The notes: generated by a model from the sequence alone, not told the origin. Positions 15,845 to 24,260 are shown, numbered from the stretch's first letter. The stretch is DNA of 31,777 nt from SZUA-448 sp045627185 (GCA_045627185.1 JAZQNE010000041.1:1-31777), one strand, 5' to 3'. Numbers and translations are program-made.

Positions 15845-17428
15845 ATGATTAACTGGAAGAATCTTGACACTCTTGATTCATTTGAAAAGCTTCAGAAGCT
15901 TGACGAACGCGTTGACCTTACAAAGGCCATGGCAGGTGAAGCCGGAGCAGAACGTGTAAAAAAATACAACGTTCCCATGGCAGAAGGCCTTACCTTTAAC
16001 TATGCGGCAAAGGCTGTTAATGACGACATCCTTGATGCCCTCAGAGCACTTGCTTCAGAAGCAGAACTTACACAGAAATTCGAAGCTCTTTACAACGGTG
16101 AAGTAATCAATACCGGTGAAAAGCGCCTTGTTCTTCATCAGCTTACCCGCGGCCAGCTCGGCAACGATGTTGTTGCAGACGGCGTAAACAAGCGTGATTT
16201 CTATGTTGGTGAGCAGAAAAAGATTGCTGCTTTCGCAAACAAAGTTCATAACGGCGAAATTACAAATGCAAAGGGTGAGAAATTCACCACAGTTGTCCAG
16301 ATTGGTATCGGCGGTTCAGACCTTGGTCCCCGTGCAATGTACCTTGCTCTTGAAAACTGGGCAAAGAAAAACAACTGCTTCAAGATGGAAGCACGCTTCA
16401 TCAGCAACGTTGACCCCGATGATGCGGCAGCAGTCCTCAATTCCGTTGATGTAGCTCACTCAATCTTCATTCTTGTTTCCAAATCAGGCACAACCCTTGA
16501 GACTCTTACAAACGAGTCCTTCGTTAAGGATGCTCTTGCAAAGGCCGGCCTTGATGCTTCAAAGCATATGATCGCCGTTACAAGTGAAACCTCTCCTCTT
16601 GCAAAGAGCAGTGATTACCTTGCAGCTTTCTTCATGGATGACTTCATTGGCGGCCGTTATTCTTCAACCTCAGCTGTAGGCGGTGCCGTTCTTTCACTTG
16701 CTTTCGGTCCTGATGTATTTGCACGTTTCCTGAACGGTGCTGCAGAAGAAGACAAGCTTAATACCAATCCCGATATCTTCAAAAACCCTGCAATGCTTGA
16801 TGCTCTTATTGGTGTTTATGAAAGAAATATCCTGGGCTTCGGCACAACAGCCGTTCTTCCTTATTCTCAGGCTTTAAGCCGCTTCCCCGCACATCTTCAG
16901 CAGGCAGATATGGAATCAAACGGTAAATCTGTTAACCGTTTTGGTGATCCCGTAAATTACAAGACCGGTCCTGTTATTTTCGGTGAACCCGGCACAAACG
17001 GCCAGCATTCATTCTATCAGCTGCTTCATCAGGGAACTGACATTATTCCTCTTCAGTTCATCGGATTCCTTGACAGCCAGCTTGGCACAGATGTTCTCAT
17101 TCAGGGCAGCACAAGCCAGAAGAAGCTCTGCGCAAACGTAGCCGCTCAGATTATTGCTTTTGCATGCGGTAAAGATGACGAAAACCGCAACAAGTATTTC
17201 GCAGGCGGCCGTCCTTCAAGCATTATCATTGGCAAGTCACTTACTCCCGAAGCACTTGGCGCACTCCTCTCACACTTTGAAAACAAGATTATGTTCCAGG
17301 GCTTCGTATGGAACATCAACAGCTTTGACCAGGAAGGTGTTCAGCTTGGAAAAGTACTTGCAAAACGTGTTCTTGCTCATGACACTGACGGTGCTCTCAA
17401 GGCTTACAGCGATCTGTTTGAAATCTGA
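15845..17428 (+). CDS. pgi: Glucose-6-phosphate isomerase
   Basis: This 527-residue cytoplasmic enzyme interconverts glucose-6-phosphate and fructose-6-phosphate in glycolysis. Sugar-phosphate binding motifs are visible: GIGGSDLG (154-161), SKSGTT (212-217) and GGRYSSTSAVGG (269-280). The catalytic Glu is in ADMESNGKS (E357), the ring-opening His in GTNGQHS (H388), and a C-terminal Lys lies in the INSFDQEGVQLGK segment. The ATG at 15845 has GGAGG at proper spacing. An ATG 21 bases earlier (15824) abuts the T run of the preceding terminator and was not used. At 527 residues it is longer than the usual ~450-residue Firmicute enzyme and belongs to the longer subgroup. No separate promoter is obvious; it may rely on terminator read-through. 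Confidence 0.96.
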   Translation: MINWKNLDTLDSFEKLQKLDERVDLTKAMAGEAGAERVKKYNVPMAEGLTFNYAAKAVNDDILDALRALASEAELTQKFEALYNGEVINTGEKRLVLHQLTRGQLGNDVVADGVNKRDFYVGEQKKIAAFANKVHNGEITNAKGEKFTTVVQIGIGGSDLGPRAMYLALENWAKKNNCFKMEARFISNVDPDDAAAVLNSVDVAHSIFILVSKSGTTLETLTNESFVKDALAKAGLDASKHMIAVTSETSPLAKSSDYLAAFFMDDFIGGRYSSTSAVGGAVLSLAFGPDVFARFLNGAAEEDKLNTNPDIFKNPAMLDALIGVYERNILGFGTTAVLPYSQALSRFPAHLQQADMESNGKSVNRFGDPVNYKTGPVIFGEPGTNGQHSFYQLLHQGTDIIPLQFIGFLDSQLGTDVLIQGSTSQKKLCANVAAQIIAFACGKDDENRNKYFAGGRPSSIIIGKSLTPEALGALLSHFENKIMFQGFVWNINSFDQEGVQLGKVLAKRVLAHDTDGALKAYSDLFEI

Positions 17429-17559
17429 GAAAAACTTGTTTGAGATTTATTAAAATCTGCTCGGATTTATAAATAAACTGCAGAAAATCAAATTGGGTTT
17501 TCAACCGAATCAAAAAGTACCGGATATATGTTATTACCGGAACAAAGAGAAATTTCCGG

Positions 17560-17608
17560 GACACCTGTTTTTACTGAAATTATCAGTCAAAGCAGGTGTC
17601 TTGTTTTA
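17560..17608 (+). terminator. Terminator of pgi
   Basis: The outer stem GACACCTG (17560-17567) pairs with CAGGTGTC (17593-17600). Inside it ACTGA (17573-17577) pairs with TCAGT (17583-17587). TTGTTTTA follows. It lies about 130 bases after the pgi stop. Confidence 0.7.
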
Positions 17609-17661
17609 TGTACACACCATATGTCAGTCCCAACAGGTGTCTGTTATTGTATGTACAGACC
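17584..17661. repeat. Direct repeat of the terminator's right arm
   Basis: A block of about 35 bases beginning CAGTC and containing CAGGTGTC..TTGT..ATGTACA occurs at 17584-17617 and again, with small changes, at 17625-17661. The second copy has no partner arm and cannot form the hairpin alone. Confidence 0.6.
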
Positions 17662-17673
17662 ATGAAACCTAAT

Positions 17674-18011
17674 TTACCTTTACAGAATAAGAATCAAACA
17701 AAAATAAGGTAACAAAAAAAATCAGTTTCAAAATGTTACCTTAATTTGATTAAAAAGAAAAATTGCAAGGTAACGTTTTTTTCGCGTACCTTAAAATAAA
17801 AAATAAATAAAAATTTATGGTAAAAAAAAGAGAAAAAATGCCCTTTACAAGCCTGATTTAAGCAAACATTTGAAAAAGCAAACTTCAAATTCAAAAAAGA
17901 GGCTCAAAATTACCTTATTCAAGTTACTACACGGGATAAATTATGGTAATTCTTTGAAATGAAAATTTTCAGTTACCTTAAAAAATCACATAATCCCAAA
18001 AATAAGGTAAG
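17674..18011. repeat. Array of ten alternating AAGGTAAC-type sites
   Basis: The motif AAGGTAAC (or close variants) appears at 17674 (-), 17706 (+), 17735 (-), 17767 (+), 17786 (-), 17817 (+), 17909 (-), 17943 (+), 17972 (-) and 18004 (+). Orientation alternates without exception. Most neighbouring starts are 29-34 bases apart, and same-orientation copies are mostly 61-63 bases apart, about six DNA turns. The array lies in A-tract-rich DNA and stops 30 bases before the -35 of malQ. It could be a multi-site operator, or a set of small hairpins in RNA. Confidence 0.75.
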
Positions 18012-18041
18012 ATAAATTTTTTGAGAAATTGAAAGTTGCGA

Positions 18042-18070
18042 TTGACAAGGAAATCCTAAAAAGGTATTAT
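18042..18070 (+). promoter_or_regulatory. Sigma-A promoter of malQ
   Basis: A perfect TTGACA (18042-18047), 17 bases, then TATTAT (18065-18070). The predicted start of transcription falls at the left edge of the palindrome at 18074-18117. Confidence 0.85.
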
Positions 18071-18073
18071 AAA

Positions 18074-18117
18074 ATCAGATGTTGGAAACGTTACCGATAA
18101 CGTTTCCAACATCTGAT
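18074..18117 (+). promoter_or_regulatory. 44-bp perfect palindrome, LacI-family-type operator, at the malQ transcription start
   Basis: Two perfect 20-base arms (18074-18093 and 18098-18117) flank CCGA. The centre, AACGTTACCGATAACGTT, has the look of a LacI/GntR(gluconate)-type operator (compare the known GTTACCGGTAAC site of E. coli GntR). Its position on the start site fits repression by a sugar-responsive LacI-family protein. The arms are much longer than one dimer needs, so the transcript would also begin with a stable hairpin. The regulator is not encoded in the window. Confidence 0.75.
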
Positions 18118-18137
18118 CAACCACCAAGGAGAATACC

Positions 18138-19619
18138 ATGATTACACGTGCCGCCGGCATTTTAATGTCTATATCTTCTCTTCCGTCTCCTTACGGAATT
18201 GGGACTTTCGGAAAAGCCGCATACGATTTTGCCGATTTCTTAAAAGCATCAGGCCAGAAATACTGGCAAGTACTGCCGTTAGGGCCTACCAGCTACGGTG
18301 ATTCACCCTATCAGAGTTTTTCGACGTTTGCAGGCAATCCATATTTTGTTGACCTTGATATGCTTGTTTCTGACGGTCTTTTGACAAAAGACGAAATTGA
18401 AAGCTTTCATTTTGGTGATGACCCGCGAAATGTTGATTACGGTACTGTTTATGATAACCGTTTCAAGGTTCTCAGGCTTGCTTTTAACCGCGGTTTTGAA
18501 AAAGACCGTGATGCTTTTGATGCTTTCAAAAGTGAAAACGCAAACTGGCTTGAAAATTATGCGCTTTATATGGCCGTAAAAGCCCATTTCGGTATGGTAT
18601 CATGGCTTGAGTGGCCTGATGAAGACATTCGTCTGCACCGTCCCGAGGCAGTTGCAAAATACAGCTCGGAATTATCCGGCGATGTAAACTTTTATGAATA
18701 CATTCAGTTCCTGTTCTTCAAACAGTGGACAAATCTCAAACAATATATAAACAGCCTTGGAATCCGCATAATAGGCGACCTTCCGATTTATGTCGCACTT
18801 GATTCCGCAGATGTCTGGTCCGAGCCTGAGATGTTCCGTCTCAACTCAGACAACCTCCCAATTGAGGTTTCGGGCGTTCCGCCGGACTATTTCACCGCTG
18901 ATGGCCAGCTTTGGGGTAACCCAATTTATAATTACGACAGGATGCGTGAAAGCGGCTACGAATGGTGGATTCGCCGTGTCGGCGGCGCCGCAAAACTGTT
19001 TGATGTTATAAGAATTGACCATTTCCGCGGTTTTGCAAGCTACTGGGCGGTTCCGTACGGTGAAACAACCGCAAGAAACGGCCACTGGGTTGAAGGCCCC
19101 GGAATGGACCTTGTAGGTAAGCTTACAGGTTGGTTCAGAGATATTGACTTTATTGCCGAGGACCTTGGTTATCCCACACCTGAAGTTGCCAAACTGCTTT
19201 CCGATTCCGGCCTTCCCGGAATGAAAGTACTCGAGTTTGCTTTTGATTCACGGGATTCCAGCGATTATCTCCCGCATGCTTATGAACCGCATTGCATCTG
19301 CTACACGGGCACACACGATAATGCTCCTCTTGCCCTTTGGAAAACCGAGGCCGCAGCGGATGATATTGCCTGCGCCGTAAAATACCTTGGTCTCAACTCT
19401 GAAGAAGGCTTTAATGAAGGTATAATCCGTGGCGGAATGAGTTCGGTATCAATACTTTTCATTGCACAGATTCAGGATTATCTGAACCTTGGTGACGGAT
19501 GCAGAATCAATACTCCGGGAACTCCTTCGGGCAATTGGCGTTTCAGGCTTCTTCCCGAAGAAGCAGACAGTAAACTTGCAGAAAAAATTGCCGCATCAAC
19601 AAGGCTTTACGGAAGATAA
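18138..19619 (+). CDS. malQ: 4-alpha-glucanotransferase (amylomaltase, GH77)
   Basis: This 493-residue cytoplasmic enzyme transfers glucan chains between maltooligosaccharides, releasing glucose, in maltodextrin or glycogen use. It begins with the family opening RAAGILMSISSLPSPYGIGTFG and shows SGVPPDYFTADGQLWGNP. The three GH77 acidic residues are D294 (RIDHFRGF, nucleophile), E341 (FIAEDLG, acid/base) and D394 (GTHDN, transition-state stabiliser), at nearly the same positions as in Thermus amylomaltase. The usual GTHDNDT is GTHDNAPLALW here. Length is normal. AAGGAG lies 7 bases before the ATG. It is transcribed alone from a strong promoter overlapped by a long palindrome, and followed by a terminator, so control by a sugar-sensing repressor is likely. 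Confidence 0.96.
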   Translation: MITRAAGILMSISSLPSPYGIGTFGKAAYDFADFLKASGQKYWQVLPLGPTSYGDSPYQSFSTFAGNPYFVDLDMLVSDGLLTKDEIESFHFGDDPRNVDYGTVYDNRFKVLRLAFNRGFEKDRDAFDAFKSENANWLENYALYMAVKAHFGMVSWLEWPDEDIRLHRPEAVAKYSSELSGDVNFYEYIQFLFFKQWTNLKQYINSLGIRIIGDLPIYVALDSADVWSEPEMFRLNSDNLPIEVSGVPPDYFTADGQLWGNPIYNYDRMRESGYEWWIRRVGGAAKLFDVIRIDHFRGFASYWAVPYGETTARNGHWVEGPGMDLVGKLTGWFRDIDFIAEDLGYPTPEVAKLLSDSGLPGMKVLEFAFDSRDSSDYLPHAYEPHCICYTGTHDNAPLALWKTEAAADDIACAVKYLGLNSEEGFNEGIIRGGMSSVSILFIAQIQDYLNLGDGCRINTPGTPSGNWRFRLLPEEADSKLAEKIAASTRLYGR

Positions 19620-19676
19620 AATTGCAAGAATATTCCACGCAGCTCGCCCCCCGGCGATAATACACATTAAAAAAAC

Positions 19677-19719
19677 AAACCGTCTTCAGCCCCATTTTTA
19701 AGGGATGAAGACGGTTTTT
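19677..19719 (+). terminator. Terminator of malQ
   Basis: A 12-bp perfect stem (19677-19688 with 19706-19717), with further CCC/GGG pairing inside, is followed by a short T tract. It lies about 60 bases after the malQ stop. Confidence 0.88.
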
Positions 19720-19822
19720 ATCAACACATTTTGTCCTATAACTCTAAACTTCTTATCAACACGTTTTGTCCTATAACCTTAAACTTTTTATCAACACTTT
19801 CTGTCCTGTAAATCTTATTTTA
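19718..19822. repeat. Three 35-bp tandem repeats between convergent genes
   Basis: Units start at 19718, 19753 and 19788, each opening with TTATCAACAC and carrying TNTGTCCTRTAA. Spacing is exactly 35 bases. The first begins in the T tract of the malQ terminator and the third overlaps the stop codon (19815-19817) of the minus-strand EAL gene. Confidence 0.85.
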
Positions 19823-21461
19823 CAAGGTCTTTTGCATCATCAAAAGGCAAAGGTTTGCTCCATACAAAGCCCTGAACATAATCACAGTTATGGTCTTTCA
19901 GAAGCTGGAGCTGACTCTCACTTTCAACACCTTCCGCAATTACATCGCAGCCAATCAGGTGACCCATGTAAATAACCGAGTCGATGAAGTCTCGGTTCAC
20001 ACGGTTATCTTCAATGTTGTCAACCAGGGACTTATCAACCTTCAGCAGATTTACGGGAAGCTTAAGCAACTGCTCAAGGGATGTGTAACCGGTTCCGAAA
20101 TCATCAAGCGCAATCTGAACACCCATGTTACGAAGAGCAACAACATTGTTATATGTGTGTTCCTGAGATTCGGAGAATGAATACTCAGTGATTTCAATCT
20201 CAAGGTTTTCTGCCGGGAAACCGGTTTCAGAAAGAAGATTTGCAATCTTTCTGTCAAAGCCCGGAAGAGACATACTCTTTGCGGAAACATTAACCGACAG
20301 CGTGAAATCATTATTTGACTCGCTCAAAACAGGCTTGAACTCTGTAAGAGCACGTTTCAGAACATAATTATCAATCTCAAGAATAAGATTTGTTTTCTCT
20401 GCAATCGGAATGAATTCTCCGGGACTTATAAAAGTGCCGTCCGGCATCTTGCAGCGGATAAGAGCTTCAAAACCACGGAGAATCTTGTATCCAAGCTGGT
20501 ACTGCGGCTGATATACAAGGTAGAAATAGTCATTTTCAAGACTTTCCTTAACATTGGCAATTGTAGCCGCACGTGTAACTGATTCATCAAGCATTTCCTG
20601 ACTGAAGAAAACAACTTTGTCCTTACGCTGCTTAACTGCATTATAGCTGGCGATGTCGGCATATTTCATAAGAGATTCCAAATCCCTTGTATCCTTGCCG
20701 TAAACAGCAACACCGATGAAAGCCGACAGATAACCGTTGATTGTAACACCGTTTTTCTCAAAAACAAGTTTGGTTGTGATTGCTTCAATAATCTGATTAC
20801 AAACAGCGGGAACATTACGCGTGTCATGAATTGCAACAGCAAATTCGGTACCATCGATATGAGCGGGAATACCGGTCTTTGCAAGTGCTGTCTTCATACG
20901 CTCCGAAATAATACAAAGAGCTGCATCACCATATTCATGGCCAAGATTATCATTAATATTTCTGAAATCCTTAATCTGAATAAATGCAATCGCATTAAGC
21001 TTCTGCTGACTTGCAAGATGTTCGGCTTTCTGCTCAAGACCACGTCTGTTGAAAAGATTTGTAAGATCATCCTTGACAGCAAGCAAATCCCTCTTCTTCA
21101 GCTGATATCCGATAAAAATAACCGAAAACAATGAAATCAGACTGTTGCAGATACCGGGAATAACAGCAGTCTCATTATTAAAAATCAGTTTTCTCAGCAT
21201 GGTGAATACAGACATGACAATAAAACTGATTGCTATTATGCTGCCCGCTTTATAGTCAAAGCATACAAGCATAATTGAAAGCATTAAAAGCATGGACTGA
21301 ATAATTCCCTGAACAGTCTGCATCGGAAGACAAACAGGCCCCAATTCAAGCATTTCTTTTCCCATGGCCATTTGTCGCGTAGTAAGCGGCTGAAGCATAA
21401 AAGTGCCAAAAAGAAGAATCGTCACTATAATGATTTTGTAGTTCTTTTTCAGAAAACGCAT
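19815..21461 (-). CDS. Membrane-bound degenerate-GGDEF / EAL c-di-GMP phosphodiesterase
   Basis: This 548-residue protein probably hydrolyses the messenger c-di-GMP at the membrane. About four membrane segments lie in residues 8-120. The GGDEF domain (about 125-285) keeps the fold (DDLTNLFNRRGLE, DNLGHEYGD), but the catalytic GGDEF is DGTEF (203-207), so cyclase activity is unlikely; it may bind GTP as a regulator. The EAL domain (about 300-545) has the catalytic set: FEALIR (332-334 EAL), NVS (N391), EIEITE (E423), LDDFGTGYTSL (D453/D454), K474, AEGVE (E510) and QGF. It should therefore be an active phosphodiesterase. TAGGAGA precedes the ATG and a near-consensus promoter lies upstream. It is the gene downstream of the radical SAM operon but has its own promoter. 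Confidence 0.92.
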   Translation of the reverse strand: MRFLKKNYKIIIVTILLFGTFMLQPLTTRQMAMGKEMLELGPVCLPMQTVQGIIQSMLLMLSIMLVCFDYKAGSIIAISFIVMSVFTMLRKLIFNNETAVIPGICNSLISLFSVIFIGYQLKKRDLLAVKDDLTNLFNRRGLEQKAEHLASQQKLNAIAFIQIKDFRNINDNLGHEYGDAALCIISERMKTALAKTGIPAHIDGTEFAVAIHDTRNVPAVCNQIIEAITTKLVFEKNGVTINGYLSAFIGVAVYGKDTRDLESLMKYADIASYNAVKQRKDKVVFFSQEMLDESVTRAATIANVKESLENDYFYLVYQPQYQLGYKILRGFEALIRCKMPDGTFISPGEFIPIAEKTNLILEIDNYVLKRALTEFKPVLSESNNDFTLSVNVSAKSMSLPGFDRKIANLLSETGFPAENLEIEITEYSFSESQEHTYNNVVALRNMGVQIALDDFGTGYTSLEQLLKLPVNLLKVDKSLVDNIEDNRVNRDFIDSVIYMGHLIGCDVIAEGVESESQLQLLKDHNCDYVQGFVWSKPLPFDDAKDLVK

Positions 21462-21539
21462 GATTATCTCCTAAAATACTTTTCTTTAAGGAACCGCTAA
21501 GCAGGTTTATGTTATTATTTTCACAAATCCACTTATTCT

Positions 21540-21568
21540 ATTATATAACAATATCGGCATTTTGTCAT
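21540..21568 (-). promoter_or_regulatory. Promoter of the EAL gene
   Basis: On the minus strand: ATGACA (21568-21563), 17 bases, TATAAT (21545-21540), about 80 bases before the start codon. Confidence 0.78.
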
Positions 21569-21609
21569 TCATATTAAATCATAAAAATGAATATTTTTAC
21601 TTTATTTTA

Positions 21610-22839
21610 TTAATTTTTTTTGCCAAATGCATCTCGAAGCATAAGATCTCTGAGTTTCAGATTTGTATTATAGAAATCTTTTGCAGAACAGCCCGCACGT
21701 CCGCCGCCGGCACATGCGCATGCACAGGCACACGCACATGAACTGTGAGCACATGAACTGTGTGAACGTGTACTGCTTCCGCTGTAGCTTGTACGTGATA
21801 CGGGACGGGGAACCTTGGTAACATGAACTCTTACGTAAGTATTCGGGATTGAATTATATGAGAAAAGACCGTCATTATCATATTTGCCCTTATCAGCCTT
21901 GGGAACGTCCTTCTCTTCAATCTTCTCTTCACTCTGAATCATGCTGCGTCCGCAATATGCACATGTTTCCTTGCCTTCCTCACGGACAGCTCCGCAACCC
22001 GGGCAGTTTGCATAATAGGTAACCTTTGTACGTGTAATCTTTTTATCATATTCGGTGCCAAAGCTTGCACCGCTGTTATACTTTTTCGAATTGTTAGCCG
22101 CAACACAGAAAATAACAATAGCAACAACAATAACAAAACCCAGAATTGCTCCGGCATCACTGTCTGACGATCCCGAATTGCTTCCGTCATTAATTCTGAT
22201 GGTTTTATTTGCATCAAACATGAATGCTTCATTGGGATAAGTTACGGAAATCGGTGAGCCGTTATTCATTATTTCGCCAAAGCCAAGTGATGATTTCCAG
22301 GTGAAATAACCGTCCTTATTGGTGCAGGTGGGGCTTCCCGATGTTGCCCTTTCCGTTGCCCAGTAAACAGTGATGTTTTCAACCTTGATTTCATCAAACC
22401 AGCCCGGGATATATTCAAAAACGGTATATCCCTGCTCATATTTGTTCATCTGGTACATATAATCCTGAACAATTTCAAATTCAAACGATACAACCTCACC
22501 CTTTTTGTAGGCACGGTCAAAATCAATTCTTACAAAATATTCGCCTGATGAAGAAGTAGTTTTAATCGATTTGATGTTATCCGTAAGTTTTCTGTAAGTG
22601 ATTGTTTTATCGTTGGGAATACCGATTTTAACCCACTCAAGCGGGCCTTCGGATGTGGAATCAAGAACTTCCCAGTCAATATGATATTTAAGTGTAACAG
22701 TTGCATCTTCATTTACATTCGCATGGATAGTATAATTCTTAATGCGGTCAAGTTCCTTGGCATTGGCCTTTGTAACAGGAATACCGGCAAAAACAACTGC
22801 TATCAGTGCTATAATCAAAAACCTGAATTTATTTTTCAT
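21610..22839 (-). CDS. Membrane-anchored protein with zinc ribbon and Cys-Ala repeat tail; candidate radical SAM substrate
   Basis: This 409-residue protein has a signal peptide (MKNKFRFLIIALIAVVFAG, cleavage near AKA, residue 28) and an extracytoplasmic domain (about 30-225) resembling DUF2207-type ectodomains. One membrane helix (229-247) is followed by a cytoplasmic zinc ribbon (C279/C282, C293/C296). The tail is striking: Cys at 363, 368, 370, 372, 374, 376 and 384, forming CACACACACAGGGRAGC, then about 25 residues with LKLRDLMLRDAFGKKN. By topology the tail faces the cytoplasm, where an enzyme could reach it. The start at 22839 has AGGAG and gives a proper signal; the longer frame (to 22890) does not. 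The gene follows the radical SAM gene by 50 bases. The Cys-rich tail next to a SPASM enzyme suggests it is the modified target. Metal binding is an alternative. Confidence 0.8.
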   Translation of the reverse strand: MKNKFRFLIIALIAVVFAGIPVTKANAKELDRIKNYTIHANVNEDATVTLKYHIDWEVLDSTSEGPLEWVKIGIPNDKTITYRKLTDNIKSIKTTSSSGEYFVRIDFDRAYKKGEVVSFEFEIVQDYMYQMNKYEQGYTVFEYIPGWFDEIKVENITVYWATERATSGSPTCTNKDGYFTWKSSLGFGEIMNNGSPISVTYPNEAFMFDANKTIRINDGSNSGSSDSDAGAILGFVIVVAIVIFCVAANNSKKYNSGASFGTEYDKKITRTKVTYYANCPGCGAVREEGKETCAYCGRSMIQSEEKIEEKDVPKADKGKYDNDGLFSYNSIPNTYVRVHVTKVPRPVSRTSYSGSSTRSHSSCAHSSCACACACACAGGGRAGCSAKDFYNTNLKLRDLMLRDAFGKKN

Positions 22840-22889
22840 GATAGATAGTCTCCTAATATTTTCATTCGTCGATTTCCGCCCGGATATCA

Positions 22890-24260
22890 TTAATCAGCAG
22901 ATATTCTAAGCGGACATTTTCCTGTCATCTGTGCTGAAAAATCTCTTCTCTTCACGCATTCGGGATTATTCCAGATTGTATCCCAGTCATCCTTTAACAT
23001 ATTGCCAAGAACAAGTCCTGAGAGCCAGCTCTGGCAAGGTACAACGTTTCCGCCCGGCGTAATTGCCATATTGCTTAAGCATGCACCGCAGCTCGGAGTC
23101 TTGATTCCAAGTTCCTCACAGAAGGAATCCTCAACCCAGCCGGGGGATGTAAAGCTGATTTCCATTCCGTTTGCATAACAGTATTCAACGGCATCCTTAA
23201 GGATTTTTTTGATTTCATCGGTTGAAAGCTGAAGCTTTTCGGATTCTTCCTTTGCACCGTTTCCGGTAGTTATGAGTCCTGAGCAGGTAACATATCTTAC
23301 ACCTCTTTCACGGAGGAAGCTCAGTGTTTCAACATAATCAGTATTTACGGTACAAAGCGGTGTATTGATGCTCAGGCTGATGCCTGCTTCGATAGCATTG
23401 TCAATGCCTGCAAGTGTTTCCTCAAAACGTGCGGCACCTACAAGACGGTTGTGAATAAGAGGATTTGCGGAATAGAATGTAACCTGAAGACTGTCAAGAG
23501 AAGCCTTCTTAAGCTGTGCACAAAGTTCCTTTGTAAGCTTGATTCCGTTCGAGTTAAGACGGGTTACAAACCATTTTGCATAATCAACAAGTTCAACCAG
23601 GTCATCACGCATTGTAGGTTCACCGCCGGTAAATGTAACCTGTGGAATACCTGCTTCACGGCATTTATCAAGAATTGTTTTCCATTCTTCCGTTGAAAGT
23701 TCAAATTCACCCGCACGGACCTGACCTGCAGCATAACAGTGAACACATTTCTGATTGCAGTGCCACTGTCCGTCCTTTGTCATGGCACTTACACAGAGAT
23801 CCATTCTGTGCGGTGCACGCATATTGGGTGCATATTCGCCAAGTGAAAGATATCCGATTTTCCTGTCAAGCGGCTGGTTGTAAGCAATTTTACGGAAGGT
23901 ATCCATAATGGTGTAAATATCGCCTGCAAGACGTTTATTACTGATAAACGGATAAATCCTCTTTACACTTTTACAGGTAGCCTTAACTATTGCCTGAGCC
24001 TCATCAGGGCTGATTTCCTTGCCGCTGTAAACATTAACCTGATTAATAAATTCGGCAAGAAGAATGCTCCAGGATGAACTCACGGGGATGATATCCTGAC
24101 CGTTCAGGATAACGATACTGGTGTAATCCTTAGTATCCTCAGACTGTGGGGGAACCATGTGGATTCTTACTACGCCCGGGCCTTCGGGATTGAGCGTTGT
24201 GTGGAGAACGCCCTGAAAATGCTCACGTACGTATTTTTTTTCTTTTCGGGATAAAGACAT
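22890..24260 (-). CDS. Radical SAM enzyme with SPASM-like C-terminus
   Basis: This 456-residue cytoplasmic enzyme has a radical SAM core (about 155-370). The [4Fe-4S] site is CNQKCVHC (C168, C172, C175) and the SAM-binding motif is TGGEP (211-215). The C-terminal part has cysteines at 391, 394, 409, 435 and 449 (CGACLSNMAITPGGNVVPCQSW), like a SPASM/twitch domain with auxiliary clusters, as in peptide-modifying enzymes. An N-terminal domain of about 150 residues precedes the core and could hold the substrate; it is not recognised as a standard PqqD fold by eye. The start at 24260 follows GGAGG at normal spacing. Four extra upstream residues from 24272 overlap the ribosome binding site and were rejected. 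It sits 21 bases after the protease gene and 50 bases before the Cys-Ala protein gene. Confidence 0.9.
   Translation of the reverse strand: MSLSRKEKKYVREHFQGVLHTTLNPEGPGVVRIHMVPPQSEDTKDYTSIVILNGQDIIPVSSSWSILLAEFINQVNVYSGKEISPDEAQAIVKATCKSVKRIYPFISNKRLAGDIYTIMDTFRKIAYNQPLDRKIGYLSLGEYAPNMRAPHRMDLCVSAMTKDGQWHCNQKCVHCYAAGQVRAGEFELSTEEWKTILDKCREAGIPQVTFTGGEPTMRDDLVELVDYAKWFVTRLNSNGIKLTKELCAQLKKASLDSLQVTFYSANPLIHNRLVGAARFEETLAGIDNAIEAGISLSINTPLCTVNTDYVETLSFLRERGVRYVTCSGLITTGNGAKEESEKLQLSTDEIKKILKDAVEYCYANGMEISFTSPGWVEDSFCEELGIKTPSCGACLSNMAITPGGNVVPCQSWLSGLVLGNMLKDDWDTIWNNPECVKRRDFSAQMTGKCPLRISAD

Larger units (their letters stand above)
17429..18041. other. Long AT-rich regulatory intergenic region between pgi and malQ
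   Basis: No plausible gene is present. From left to right it holds a terminator-like cruciform, a 35-base direct repeat, and ten alternating AAGGTAAC/GTTACCTT sites in A-tract-rich DNA, ending just before the malQ promoter. These are listed separately. Confidence 0.8.

Noticed and set aside
19718..19822. DnaA boxes or a replication origin
   Set aside because: TTATCAACA differs from the consensus at a conserved position, the copies are simple tandem duplications, and no dnaA, dnaN or AT-rich unwinding region is present.
21688..21753. CA-type microsatellite
   Set aside because: The codons are varied, the frame is kept and the run lies in a conserved-looking tail, so it is better explained as coding.
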